From: Actinoplanes sp040639655
Lineage (GTDB): Bacteria > Actinomycetota > Actinomycetes > Mycobacteriales > Micromonosporaceae
Length of the DNA stretch: 64,000 nt
Assembly (NCBI RefSeq): GCF_040639655.1
Contig: NZ_JBFAAI010000005.1
Location: 124,001 to 188,000 of the forward strand
Reading direction: 5' to 3'
Position numbers and translations under genes: made by a program. Under the pieces are notes generated by a model. That model did no database searches. It was not told the DNA's origin and worked only from the letters and a program-made list of their open reading frames with translations. Below, piece by piece: positions 33,183-42,034 of this stretch (position 1 is the first letter of the stretch; every line of letters starts with the position of its first letter).

Positions 33183-36100
33183 CCGCCGCACCGATCGACC
33201 CGCGACTGCTGCGGCACGCCCGCTCCAGCCGGACCGGAGTCGCCATGCTCGCCGTGATCGGAACCGGCCAGGCCGCCGTGACGATCACCATCGCGGTGGC
33301 GCTCTGCGCGATCGTCACCGCCCTCCCCCGGCCCGGCCGCGGACCGATCCTCCTGCTGGCCGCCGCGTTCGTGACGCGCGGCGCGCTGGCCTGGGCCGAG
33401 CAGGTCGCGGCCCAGCGCACCGCGGCCCGCGTCACCGACGAACTGCGGCGGTCGCTGCTGGACCGGGTGATCGAGCGGGGCCCGGCCTGGGTGGCCGCCT
33501 ACGGCCCCGGCCGGCTGACGACCGTGCTCGGCACCGGGCTGGAGGCACTGCGCCCGTGGTTCTCCGGATACCTGCCGGCGCTGGTCCTCGGCGTCGTCCT
33601 CCCGCCGCTGGTCATCACGATCATGGCGGTGGTGGACCCGGCGTCCGCGGTGATCACCCTGCTGACACTGCCGCTGATCCCACTGCTGGGCGCGCTGATC
33701 GGCTGGGCCACCAAAGCCCGCGCGCAGCAGCGCTGGGCCGCGGACGCCCGCTTGGCGGGCCACTTCCTCGACGTCGTGCAGGGCCTGCCCACCCTGCGGA
33801 TGTACGGCCGCGCGGAACGCCAGATCCAGGTCATCGCCGACCTGACCGACCGCCACCGGCGGGCCACCATGCGGGTGCTGCGGGTGGCGTTCCTGTCGTC
33901 GACCGCGCTCGACCTGGTCGGCACGCTGTCCGTCGGCCTGATCGCGGTCCAGGCCGGACTGCGGGTGGCCGCCGGTGACATGGACCTCGGCCCAGCCCTG
34001 CTCGTCATCCTGCTGGCGCCGGAGGCCTATCGCCCGTTGCGGGAGATGGCGGCCCGCTACCACGCCTCCACCGACGCGGGTGCGGTGATCGCCGACGTCG
34101 ACGAGGTGCTCACCGCCGGCGAGCCCTCCCCCGGCACCGCACAGTTTTCCACCGGCACGGGACAGTCCTCCACCGTCGTCGGGCAGTCCTCCGCAAGCAC
34201 CACGGCCGACGGCGCCGCCCTGGCCTCCACCGCCATCGCCGCCGGACGCTGGGGTGTGCGGGTCACCGGCCTCCGAGCCCGGTATCCGGGGGCCGTCGAG
34301 GACGCGCTGCGGCTGCCCGGGCTGTCCGTCCGCGCGGGTGAGCTCGTCGCGTTGAAGGGCCCGTCGGGAGCCGGAAAGACCACCGCGCTGCGCGTACTGG
34401 CCGGACTGCATCCCGCCGAGGCCGGAGCCATCGCCGTCGGCAGCACGTTCTATCTGCCGCAACGCCCGGCCCTGCCGCACGCCCGCACGATCACCGGCGC
34501 TTTCCCGCCGGACACCACGCCGGGCGAGCGGGAGGACGCATTACGCACCGTCGGCCTGACCGGCGAGGTCACCGCACTGACACCGCTCGGCGAGCAGGCC
34601 GCCGGGATCTCGGCGGGCCAGCGGCAACGGCTGGCCCTCGCCGTGCTCCTGCACCGGGCCGCCCGCGCGATCGCGGAGCGCCGCCGGACCGCCGCCGGAC
34701 CCGTGGTCACCCTTCTTCTCGACGAGCCGACCGCGCACCTCGACAGCCTCGCGGAACGCCTCGTGATCGACCGCCTGCACGAGTTCGCGGCGCGGGGCTG
34801 CGCCGTCCTCGTGGTCGCACACCGCCCGGCCCTGCTTGCCGCCGCCGACCGCACGGTCCCCGTCACCGCGCCCACCGGAACGCTCCCGCTGCGCGGTGCC
34901 GTGACCGCCGCGATCCTGCACCCCTCGGAGGGGCCGTTTTGGACCACGGCGAACCTCGCCCGCAGCCAAAGCCGCAACGACACCCCGGAAACAGCGCCTG
35001 CCGACGGCCCGGCCCACCCGGCCGGCGACCAGCGCCGCAGCGGCACCGCCGAGACAGCGGTCACCGACGGCCGGGCGGTGGCGGGCGCGCGGCGGGCGTG
35101 GTGGGCGCGGCTACGGACCCCCGGGGTGGCGGCCGGACTGGGAGCCGGGTCGTCGCTGGCCGGGATCCTGCTGACCGGGGCGGCGGCATGGCTGCTGGTG
35201 CGGGCGTCCTCGCTGCCGCCGGTGCTCAGCCTGTCGGGCGCCGTCGTACTGGTGCGGGGCAGCGCTGTCGCGCGGCCGCTGCTGCGGTACCTGGAACGGC
35301 TCGTCTCGCACGAGGTGGCGTTCGCCCGGCTGGGAGACCAGCGGGCCCGGGTCTACGCCGATCTGATCCCGCACGTACCGGGGCCGCGCCTGCACCGCCG
35401 TGGCGACCTGCTCACCAGGCTGGTGGACGATGTGGACGCCGGGACCGACGGGCTGTTGCGGGGCCGCCTGCCGGCCGTCGCCGCCGCGGTGGCCGCCGTC
35501 ATGTGCCTCGGTGCGGTCGTGTGGACGGCGCCGCGGGCCGCGGTCCTGCTCGCGGCCGGCCTGCTGATCTCCGGAGTTCTGGCTCCGGCAGTCGCCGGGT
35601 GGCAGGCGGACCGGCAGGAGGCGGCCACCGGTACGGCACGGGCCGAACTGCGTGACGCCATGGTCGAGACCGTCGGCGGTGCCGAGGAACTGGGCTCCGG
35701 GGGCGGGCGGCCGGACGTGCCGCACGAGCGCAGCCGCGCACTGGCCCGGCTGGAGGCGCGAGCCGCACGAGCCGCCGGACTGGCTGCGGCGGTCGCTCAC
35801 GCCGGCTGGGGCGTGGCGGTGGCCGGCGTCGCCATGACGCTCAGCGGCGCGACGCTGTCAGCGGAGTGGAGCGCGGTCCTGCTGCTGGCGACCGTGGTAC
35901 TCGGCGAGGCCGTCGTCGCCCTGCCGGAGGCGGCGATCGCCCGGCGCCGGGCCGCGGCCGCCGAGGACCGGGTCGGCGCGCTGACCGCCGCCCCCGGGAT
36001 CGCCGGTACGGACCGGACCGCCACCGGCCTTCCCGCGACAGCCGGTGCGGACGGCGCGGTCCGGGTCGAGGGGCTCGTGGCCGGGTGGGATCCGGGGCGG

Positions 36101-36715
36101 CCGCCGGTGCTGGACGGGCTGGACCTTCGCCTTCCGGCGGGCTCGCGTACCGCGATCACGGGGCGATCGGGGTGCGGGAAGTCGACACTCGCGGCGGTGC
36201 TGGCCGGGCTGCTCGCGCCCCGGGCCGGTGTGGTGGAGGCCGGCGGCACCGCGGTTCTCGTGGGGGACGAGACGGGACACGTGTTCGCATCGACCGTACG
36301 GGAGAATCTGCGTCTTGCCTCGCCGGCCGCGACCGATGCGCAGCTCCTGGCCGCGCTCGCACGGGTGGGTCTGGGCGGGATGGAGCTGGACACCTGGCTG
36401 GGTACCGGTGGCGGCACCGTCTCCGGCGGGCAGCGGCGGCGGCTGGCGACCGCGCGGGCCCTGCTGGCGGATCCGGCTCTGCTGATTCTCGACGAGCCCA
36501 CCGAGGGGATCGACGAGGCGGGCGCCCGGGAGTTGATGGCGGACCTGCTGGATGCGGCTGCCGGGCGGACCGTGCTGGTCTTCGCGCACCGGGAGGAAGG
36601 CCTCGACCTGGTGGACCGGACATTCGAGCTCGGCCCCGGAGGCCTGGCCGAGGTCGGCCGGGACGGCATCGGGCGGCAGGGCGGCCGGCGAGGGCTGAAA
36701 GTGAAGAATGTCTGA
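33179..36715 (+). CDS. cydDC: Fused CydD-CydC thiol/haem ABC exporter
   Basis: 1178 residues; two complete ABC half-transporters in one chain. First half: transmembrane region about 15-300, Walker A KGPSGAGKTT near 397, signature ISAGQRQRLA, Walker B LLLDEPTAHLDS. A low-complexity Thr/Ser/Gly linker (about 315-350) lies inside the first half. Second half: transmembrane region from about 650, Walker A GRSGCGKST near 998, signature VSGGQRRRLA, Walker B LLILDEPTEGID. CydDC is needed to assemble cytochrome bd. The fusion is common in actinobacteria. GTG start overlaps cydB stop (GTGA). Confidence 0.95.
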   Translation: MTAAPIDPRLLRHARSSRTGVAMLAVIGTGQAAVTITIAVALCAIVTALPRPGRGPILLLAAAFVTRGALAWAEQVAAQRTAARVTDELRRSLLDRVIERGPAWVAAYGPGRLTTVLGTGLEALRPWFSGYLPALVLGVVLPPLVITIMAVVDPASAVITLLTLPLIPLLGALIGWATKARAQQRWAADARLAGHFLDVVQGLPTLRMYGRAERQIQVIADLTDRHRRATMRVLRVAFLSSTALDLVGTLSVGLIAVQAGLRVAAGDMDLGPALLVILLAPEAYRPLREMAARYHASTDAGAVIADVDEVLTAGEPSPGTAQFSTGTGQSSTVVGQSSASTTADGAALASTAIAAGRWGVRVTGLRARYPGAVEDALRLPGLSVRAGELVALKGPSGAGKTTALRVLAGLHPAEAGAIAVGSTFYLPQRPALPHARTITGAFPPDTTPGEREDALRTVGLTGEVTALTPLGEQAAGISAGQRQRLALAVLLHRAARAIAERRRTAAGPVVTLLLDEPTAHLDSLAERLVIDRLHEFAARGCAVLVVAHRPALLAAADRTVPVTAPTGTLPLRGAVTAAILHPSEGPFWTTANLARSQSRNDTPETAPADGPAHPAGDQRRSGTAETAVTDGRAVAGARRAWWARLRTPGVAAGLGAGSSLAGILLTGAAAWLLVRASSLPPVLSLSGAVVLVRGSAVARPLLRYLERLVSHEVAFARLGDQRARVYADLIPHVPGPRLHRRGDLLTRLVDDVDAGTDGLLRGRLPAVAAAVAAVMCLGAVVWTAPRAAVLLAAGLLISGVLAPAVAGWQADRQEAATGTARAELRDAMVETVGGAEELGSGGGRPDVPHERSRALARLEARAARAAGLAAAVAHAGWGVAVAGVAMTLSGATLSAEWSAVLLLATVVLGEAVVALPEAAIARRRAAAAEDRVGALTAAPGIAGTDRTATGLPATAGADGAVRVEGLVAGWDPGRPPVLDGLDLRLPAGSRTAITGRSGCGKSTLAAVLAGLLAPRAGVVEAGGTAVLVGDETGHVFASTVRENLRLASPAATDAQLLAALARVGLGGMELDTWLGTGGGTVSGGQRRRLATARALLADPALLILDEPTEGIDEAGARELMADLLDAAAGRTVLVFAHREEGLDLVDRTFELGPGGLAEVGRDGIGRQGGRRGLKVKNV

Positions 36716-36745
36716 TTGGACCGGTTAGTTCTTTAGAGTGGGATC

Positions 36746-37321
36746 ATGGCACGGTCGCCCGCCCCCGGCACCCGGGACACCATTCTGACCGCGGCCGCCG
36801 GGCTGTTCTACGAGTACGGCGTCCGCGCCGTCGGGATGGCGCAGGTGGTCGAGGCGGCCGGCTGTGGCAAGAACCTGCTGTACAAGCATTTTCCCAGCAA
36901 GGCCGAGCTCGCGGCGGCATATCTGGCGCTCACCCGGCAGGAGCGGGAACGGTCGGTGGCCGAGGCGCTGCGCTGGTTCCCGGATCCGGCCGGGCAACTG
37001 ACGGCGCTGGTCACTGAGATCGCCGACTTCGTCCGGCGGCCCGGATACCGGGGGTGCCCGTTTCGCAACTATCTGACCGAGTTCCCGAATGACGACGACG
37101 AGCCGGCTCAAGTCGCCCGGTCCTATCTGGCCGCATGCCGTGCACGGCTGGATCGGCTGGTGGCCGGGATCGGAGGCGACGAGTTACTGGCCGACCGTAT
37201 CTGGCTGATCGTCAACGGTCTGCACACGGGACCGGCGACGCAGGCGCAGGTGGCGGTCGACTGGGTGGCCGAGCTGATCCGGGGCGGCACCGGTTCGACT
37301 GCCGGTGCGGTGGAGCGCTAG
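36746..37321 (+). CDS. TetR-family transcriptional regulator
   Basis: 191 residues. The N-terminal helix-turn-helix (TRDTILTAAAGLFYEYG, VVEAAGCGKNLLYKHF) is of the TetR/AcrR class. The C-terminal ligand domain contains GCPFRNYLTEFP, a motif of the subgroup with a conserved Cys near a ligand pocket. It follows cydDC by 30 bases on the same strand but with no obvious functional tie. Target unknown; no clear palindrome is next to it. Confidence 0.87.
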   Translation: MARSPAPGTRDTILTAAAGLFYEYGVRAVGMAQVVEAAGCGKNLLYKHFPSKAELAAAYLALTRQERERSVAEALRWFPDPAGQLTALVTEIADFVRRPGYRGCPFRNYLTEFPNDDDEPAQVARSYLAACRARLDRLVAGIGGDELLADRIWLIVNGLHTGPATQAQVAVDWVAELIRGGTGSTAGAVER

Positions 37322-37364
37322 AAAGGCGCCCAAGATCTCTACAACCGCGGGCCGGGTGAGAGGG

Positions 37365-37508
37365 ATGTCGTTGCCGGCGCCGCCCGTGCGGGCGCCGGAG
37401 TTCGGGCGGGACGCGCTGATCGTCTGCGATGACGTGCTCCGCATCTATCAGACCGGGACGATCGAGCCGACCGGTGAGCTGGACACCGTCACGTCGGCCG
37501 GGGACTAG
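37365..37508 (+). pseudogene. N-terminal fragment of an ABC transporter ATPase
   Basis: 47 codons from the ATG at 37365 (GAGAGGG just before). The translation ALIVCDDVLRIYQTGTIEPTGELDTVTSAGD resembles the opening of MacB/LolD-type ATPases (VCDxLxRIYxxxxxEVxALxGLDLxVxxGE), but stops before Walker A. The good start context shows this was once a real gene; what remains is truncated. No remaining downstream part was found. Confidence 0.4.
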
Positions 37509-37517
37509 GTTCGCGTT

Positions 37518-37946
37518 GTGGGATCGAAATGTGAGGCGGTCGTGCCCTTCGACTGTGAACGGTGTGCGGGGAGCGCGACCTTCGGGGAGACGATCATCGG
37601 TGGGCGGCTGCACTGGTCGGTCTCGCACTCATGTCCGGACGTGAGCGATCCGGGGACCGTCGGGCTGAGCGAGGAATGTGGGCGTGATGAGCCGCCCGCT
37701 GAGCTGCGCCGGGCATTGCTGGAGCAGTGTGGGCTCCATCGGCTGCGGCTGGGCAGTGGTGACGCGAGCCGGGTTGCCGTCATGAGAGTGCTCCGGGAAC
37801 GCCGCGGCACACCGCTGTCCGAGATCCCGATCCTGATCGCGGCCCTGGCCGGAGAGGGCCTGGGCGGCACAGAGATGGAGTTGCGCCTACTGGCCGCGCA
37901 ACTCGCCGAGGCGGGAGTGCCGGTGCTGGTGGAACGGCCCGCCTGA
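37518..37946 (+). CDS. Conserved actinobacterial hypothetical protein
   Basis: 142 residues from a GTG. N-terminal half has paired Cys (CEAVVPFDCERCAG, HSCPDV, EECGRDE), a possible metal site; the C-terminal half is a helical segment (RVAVMRVLRERRGTPLSEIPILIAALAGEGLGGTEMELR over about 90-130) of the kind found in small proteins fused or adjacent to ribosomal-like L7/L12 folds. I know no assigned function. Codon bias fits a real gene. Confidence 0.65.
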   Translation: MGSKCEAVVPFDCERCAGSATFGETIIGGRLHWSVSHSCPDVSDPGTVGLSEECGRDEPPAELRRALLEQCGLHRLRLGSGDASRVAVMRVLRERRGTPLSEIPILIAALAGEGLGGTEMELRLLAAQLAEAGVPVLVERPA

Positions 37947-38145
37947 TCGAGCGGCATAAAGCAGGCAGCGCCACCCGCGTCCACCACGAACTGGTGAGGT
38001 TGCGGCCCGTTCGGCCTGACCCGCCGCCGACCGGCGACGCCGCCGGGCGACCGGCGACGCCGGAGCGTGACCGCGGCGAGGAAATCGGATGCGGTGACTC
38101 CGGCGGGGCAGCAGACTTCGGGCCGGGCCAAGGCGGGAGTCGCTT

Positions 38146-38907
38146 GTGCGTACGATCGATGATCTTTTGAAGGAAGCCTCTGCTGCGGACGTCGGCGGGT
38201 GGGGTTTCGGCTGGCTGGAGGGCCGGGCCACCGAGGAGCGGCCGCCGTGGGGGTATGCGCGGCTGCTCGCCGGGCGCCTGGAGGGCGTGCAGTCGGCGCT
38301 GGACATCGACACCGGCGGCGGGGAGATCGTCGCGGAGATGCCGGTGCTGCCACCCCGGATGGCGGTGACCGAAGGCTGGGCGCCGAACGCCGAACGGGCC
38401 CGGCGGCTGCTCGGGCCGCGCGGTGTAGAGGTGGTTCCGGCACGGCCGGGTGAGCCGCTGCCGTTCGAGGATGGCGCGTTCGAGCTGGTCAGCAGCCGGC
38501 ATCCGGTCCGGCCGGACTGGGCCGAGATCGCCCGTGTGCTGGCGCCCGGCGGTGTCTACTTCGCGCAGCATGTCGGTCCGGCGTCCGCGTTCGAGCTGAT
38601 CCAGTGGTTCCTCGGGCCGCTGCCGCGGGGGGATCTGGCCCGCGATCCGGTACGGGAGGCCGACGAGGCGCGGGCGGCCGGGCTGGAGATCGTGGACCTG
38701 CGGACGGCTCGTTGCCGGATGGAGTTCTCCGACGTCGGCGCGGTCGTCTGGATCCTGCGCAAATGTGTGTGGTGGGTGCCGGACTTCGACATCGACCGAT
38801 ACCGCGAGGCGCTGGTACGGATGGACGAGCACATTCGCACGCACGGCGCGTTCGTCGCGCATTCGACCCGGACGCTCGTCGAGGCCCGCCTTCGTGCGGG
38901 AAATTGA
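38146..38907 (+). CDS. Class I SAM-dependent methyltransferase-like protein
   Basis: 253 residues from a GTG with GGGAG six bases upstream. The Rossmann-type pattern shows ALDIDTGGGEIVAEM (motif I), MAVTEGWAPNAERAR (motif II acidic position replaced by E), GEPLPFEDGAFELVSSRHPV (motif IV region) and ARVLAPGGVYFAQHV. The substrate-binding region ends with WWVPDFDIDRYREAL. Members methylate small molecules or are orphan methyltransferases. It stands between a hypothetical gene and a MarR gene, with no operon evidence. Confidence 0.85.
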   Translation: MRTIDDLLKEASAADVGGWGFGWLEGRATEERPPWGYARLLAGRLEGVQSALDIDTGGGEIVAEMPVLPPRMAVTEGWAPNAERARRLLGPRGVEVVPARPGEPLPFEDGAFELVSSRHPVRPDWAEIARVLAPGGVYFAQHVGPASAFELIQWFLGPLPRGDLARDPVREADEARAAGLEIVDLRTARCRMEFSDVGAVVWILRKCVWWVPDFDIDRYREALVRMDEHIRTHGAFVAHSTRTLVEARLRAGN

Positions 38908-38940
38908 GGACGGACCCCAATAGTATCGGCTCAATTAGAT

Positions 38941-38959
38941 ATGACATCATTGTTGTCAT
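38941..38959. promoter_or_regulatory. Inverted repeat at the MarR gene start
   Basis: ATGACA (38941-38946) and TGTCAT (38954-38959) flank a 7-base centre and overlap the MarR ATG itself. Such placement suits autorepression. No Shine-Dalgarno is seen in front of the ATG. Confidence 0.5.
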
Positions 38960-39404
38960 GAACCCACGTGGCACGATGCTCTACGACGTTCTCCGGCACG
39001 TCCGGCCGCTCGTGCTCAACTCGGCCCGGGTGGTCGAGGCCGCCCTGCACGGCGACGGCCTGACCGTCGGCATGCGGGCTGTCCTGGAGATGCTCGCCGA
39101 GCAGGGCCCCCTGACCGTGCCGGACATCGCCGACCGGCTCGACCTTGCCCGGCAGGGCATCCAGCGGCACGTCAACGATCTGATGGCGCTCGGCTGCGTC
39201 GAGTCGCGACCGAACCCGGCACACCGCCGGTCGGTGCTGATCGGCACCACCACGGCCGGAGCCGCACTGTTCGCCCGCATCCGCGCCGACGAACTGGGGC
39301 GCCTCGGCCGGATGGCCGCCGACTGCACCGACGAGGAGATCACCACCGCGCTGCGGGTGCTGGCGGCTCTCAACCGCGACGTGCGGGCGGAGGCCCGGCA
39401 GTGA
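38958..39404 (+). CDS. MarR-family transcriptional regulator
   Basis: 148 residues. Winged helix: MRAVLEMLAEQGPLTVPDIADRL (split), LARQGIQRHVNDLMALG and the wing NPAHRRSVLIGTT. It is followed with a four-base overlap (GTGA) by a mycothiol-dependent enzyme gene, so it probably controls that enzyme and itself through the dyad at its start. Ligand unknown. Confidence 0.88.
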   Translation: MNPRGTMLYDVLRHVRPLVLNSARVVEAALHGDGLTVGMRAVLEMLAEQGPLTVPDIADRLDLARQGIQRHVNDLMALGCVESRPNPAHRRSVLIGTTTAGAALFARIRADELGRLGRMAADCTDEEITTALRVLAALNRDVRAEARQ

Positions 39405-40027
39405 CCGGCCCGGACGTCTTCCGGCTGGCCACCGAGAACCGGCTGATGATCGCCGGCTTCCTGGAGGGCCTGGACGACCGGGCTTGGGCGACGGCCACGC
39501 TCTGCGAGGGCTGGACCGTTCATCACATGGCGGCCCATCTCGTTCAGCCCATGCTGATCGGTTTCGGACGGTTCTTTCTGGCCTCGTTCCGCTATCGCGG
39601 CGACACCGCCCGGACCGTCGACCACTTCACCCGGCGCCTGGCCCGGAAGTCGCGCGGGGAGCTGATCACCCTGCTGCGCGAGCACGCGCACGACCGGGTG
39701 GACCCGCCACGGGTCGGCCCGATCGGCCCGTTCGCCGAGACGTGCGTGCACCTGCGCGACATCGCCAGGCCGCTCGGCCTGAGCATCGACGTGCCGGCCG
39801 CGCACTGGCGGATTCTGCTCGACCACCTCGTCGCACCGTCGGCCACACCCGCGCTGTGCCCGCCCGGACGGCTGGACGGTCTGCGCCTGGCCGCCACCGA
39901 CATCGAGTGGGCGGCGGGCTCGGGTGCGCTGGTCACCGGCCCGGCCGAGGCCCTCGGCATGGCGATAACCGGGCGGCGGGCCGCACTCGCCGACCTGTCC
40001 GGCCCGGGCGTCGCCCGCCTCACCTGA
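39401..40027 (+). CDS. Maleylpyruvate isomerase/DinB-family mycothiol-dependent enzyme
   Basis: 208 residues from a GTG overlapping the MarR stop. The N-terminal DinB-like helical bundle has LCEGWTVHHMAAHLVQP, with the metal-binding His residues, and a later THVHLRD-type segment (ETCVHLRDIARPLG). These are marks of the mycothiol-dependent maleylpyruvate isomerase-like superfamily, which conjugates or isomerises with mycothiol. The precise reaction cannot be told. Coupling to a MarR gene suggests a detoxification role. Confidence 0.85.
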   Translation: MTGPDVFRLATENRLMIAGFLEGLDDRAWATATLCEGWTVHHMAAHLVQPMLIGFGRFFLASFRYRGDTARTVDHFTRRLARKSRGELITLLREHAHDRVDPPRVGPIGPFAETCVHLRDIARPLGLSIDVPAAHWRILLDHLVAPSATPALCPPGRLDGLRLAATDIEWAAGSGALVTGPAEALGMAITGRRAALADLSGPGVARLT

Positions 40028-40150
40028 ACCCGCGCCGGAAACGAACGCCGGGCGCGGACCGCCCGCTGCCAACTCGCACGCCGCACCGGACTGGACTCCC
40101 GGTCCGAACTGCTCGCCAGCAGGTCGCACGCCACGCGGGAGACGGACGCC

Positions 40151-40699
40151 TCACGCTCGGTCCGGACCGCCCGCCAACAGGTCGCACGCCGCGTCGAGGG
40201 CCGCCTCACGCAGGTCGCCGCCTGGGATCCCGGGCAGCACGACGGTGCAGTCACCGAGGCCACCGATCGCCATCTGCACCCGGACCAGACCGGACAGTGA
40301 CGGCTCCGGCCCGGCCAGCATGGCGACCATCCGGCGGCGCCAGTCCCCCACTGCGGCGGCCAGGTCGACCAGCGCCAGGATGCTCGGCTCCCGCATGATC
40401 ATGGCGGTGATGTCCCGGTGCCGGTACGTGACGTCGAAGTAGGCGCCGAGCAGCTCCCGCGCGTCCGCACCCGGCCCGAACGGGGCGAGCGTCGCCTCCA
40501 CGTCGTCGATGAACGGCTGGACCAGGCTGCGCACCAGCTCTTCCCGGGACGCGAAGTGGTAGTAGAGCGCCGGCTTGGTGACACCGACACGTTCCGCGAT
40601 CTCGCGCAGGCTGACCTGGTGCACGCCCTTGGCGGCGATCAGCTCGAGGGCGGCGCTGCGGATGCGGTCGGCGGTCTCGGTCGTACGGGCACGTGGCAC
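40151..40699 (-). CDS. TetR-family transcriptional regulator
   Basis: 182 residues from a GTG. Helix-turn-helix: RIRSAALELIAAKGVHQVSLREIAERVGV (in parts) and TKPALYYHFASREELV. The ligand domain holds REPSILALVDL. It is divergent from an FAD monooxygenase gene, and the gap contains two copies of the dyad TTACCnnnnGGTAA, so it very likely represses both genes. Confidence 0.9.
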   Translation of the reverse strand: MPRARTTETADRIRSAALELIAAKGVHQVSLREIAERVGVTKPALYYHFASREELVRSLVQPFIDDVEATLAPFGPGADARELLGAYFDVTYRHRDITAMIMREPSILALVDLAAAVGDWRRRMVAMLAGPEPSLSGLVRVQMAIGGLGDCTVVLPGIPGGDLREAALDAACDLLAGGPDRA

Positions 40700-40711
40700 A
40701 CCCGAATTCTA

Positions 40712-40773
40712 CTTACCGGAAGGTAAGCATTGACGGGCCGTCCTACCGTGTTGATTACTTACCGATAGGTAAA
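40712..40773. promoter_or_regulatory. Pair of TetR operators between divergent genes
   Basis: cttaccggaaggtaag (40712-40727) is a perfect dyad; ttaccgataggtaa (40759-40772) is a second copy of the same TTACC/GGTAA core. One lies near each gene's start. A TetR dimer bound at each would control the TetR gene and the monooxygenase gene. Confidence 0.82.
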
Positions 40774-40794
40774 CAAACGTGGAGAGGAGCCCCC

Positions 40795-41985
40795 GTGCAC
40801 GCGCTGATCTCGGGCGCCGGCATTGCCGGTCCCGTGCTCGCCTACTGGCTGTGCCGCAACGGCTGGCAGGTCACCGTCGTGGACCGGGCCACCGACATGC
40901 GCGCCGGCGACGGCGGACACGCGGTGGACCTGTTCGGCCCGGCCGTCGAGGTGATCGAACGCATGGGCCTGCTGGACCGGGTCACCGGGGCCCGCACCGC
41001 GAACGACACCATCACCCTGTTCCGTGAGGGCCGCCGTCCGATCACGGTGGCCACCGCCGACCTGGCCGGCGGCATCTCGGGCCGGCACGTCGAGATCATG
41101 CGCGGCACCCTGGCCGGCTTCCTGCACGAGGCGACTCTCGACGACGTCGACTACCGCTTCGGCACGGTGATCGACCGCCTCGACGCCGGGCGAGCGACGC
41201 TCTCCGACGGCACCACCATCGAGGCCGACCTGATCGTCGGCGCCGACGGTCTGCACTCGGGGGTGCGCCGCCTGGTGTTCGGGGCGGAGCGCGACCATCG
41301 CCGGTTCCTCGGCGCCTACCTGGGCGTCTACACCCTCCCCGACGTGCTCGGCGCCGGGCCGACCGTCGCCGCGTTCACCGCGCCGGGTCTGGCCGCCACC
41401 GTTTATCCGACCCGGACCGAGGGACTGTCCCGGGCGCTGTTCCTCGCCCGTACGCCCGAGGAGATCCCGCACGACCGCCGGGACCCGCGGGCGCAGAAAC
41501 GGCTGCTGCGGGAGCTCGTCGGCGACGCGCTCGGGCCGCGCGTCGCCACCGTCCTGGAGCACGCCGGCGCGGCCGGGGACTTCTACCTCGACGACATCTC
41601 GCAGATCCGGATGGACACCTGGTCACGCGGCCCGGTGACGCTGGTCGGCGACGCCGGTTACGGCCCCGGCCCGGCGGTCGGCGGTGGCACCAGCCTGGCC
41701 GCCGCCGGGGCCTACGTGCTGGCGGCGCGGCTGCGCGACGTGACGGTAGCCGGCATTCCCACGGCACTCCGGGAGTACGAGGACGCCCTCGCCGCCCCGG
41801 TCCGCAACAGCCGCCGCATCGGCCCGGCCGTGCTGAACGCGATCGTGCCCCGCAGCCGCTCCCAGGTGTGGGCGACGGCCCAGGTGATGCGCCTGCTCCC
41901 GCACCTGCCGGCCGCAGTCCGGGACCGCCTGACCGCCTTCGGCGGCGGCCCGGCCGCCATGCTCGACGGTCTCACCCTGCCGTAG
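40795..41985 (+). CDS. FAD-dependent aromatic monooxygenase (PHBH-like)
   Basis: 396 residues from the GTG at 40795 with GGAGAGGAG upstream. FAD motif GAGIAGPVLAYWL (7-19), the DG motif DLIVGADGLHSGVR and the third signature LVGDAGYGPGPAVGGGTSLA identify the class A flavoprotein hydroxylase fold. Such enzymes hydroxylate phenols, polyketides or antibiotics such as rifamycin and tetracycline. With its divergent TetR repressor it forms an inducible detoxification or catabolic pair; the substrate is not evident. Confidence 0.9.
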   Translation: MHALISGAGIAGPVLAYWLCRNGWQVTVVDRATDMRAGDGGHAVDLFGPAVEVIERMGLLDRVTGARTANDTITLFREGRRPITVATADLAGGISGRHVEIMRGTLAGFLHEATLDDVDYRFGTVIDRLDAGRATLSDGTTIEADLIVGADGLHSGVRRLVFGAERDHRRFLGAYLGVYTLPDVLGAGPTVAAFTAPGLAATVYPTRTEGLSRALFLARTPEEIPHDRRDPRAQKRLLRELVGDALGPRVATVLEHAGAAGDFYLDDISQIRMDTWSRGPVTLVGDAGYGPGPAVGGGTSLAAAGAYVLAARLRDVTVAGIPTALREYEDALAAPVRNSRRIGPAVLNAIVPRSRSQVWATAQVMRLLPHLPAAVRDRLTAFGGGPAAMLDGLTLP

Positions 41986-42034
41986 GCGGCGCCACCGGTA
42001 CGGCCGGCTGGCAGGCGATTCCTACGCTGACGGC

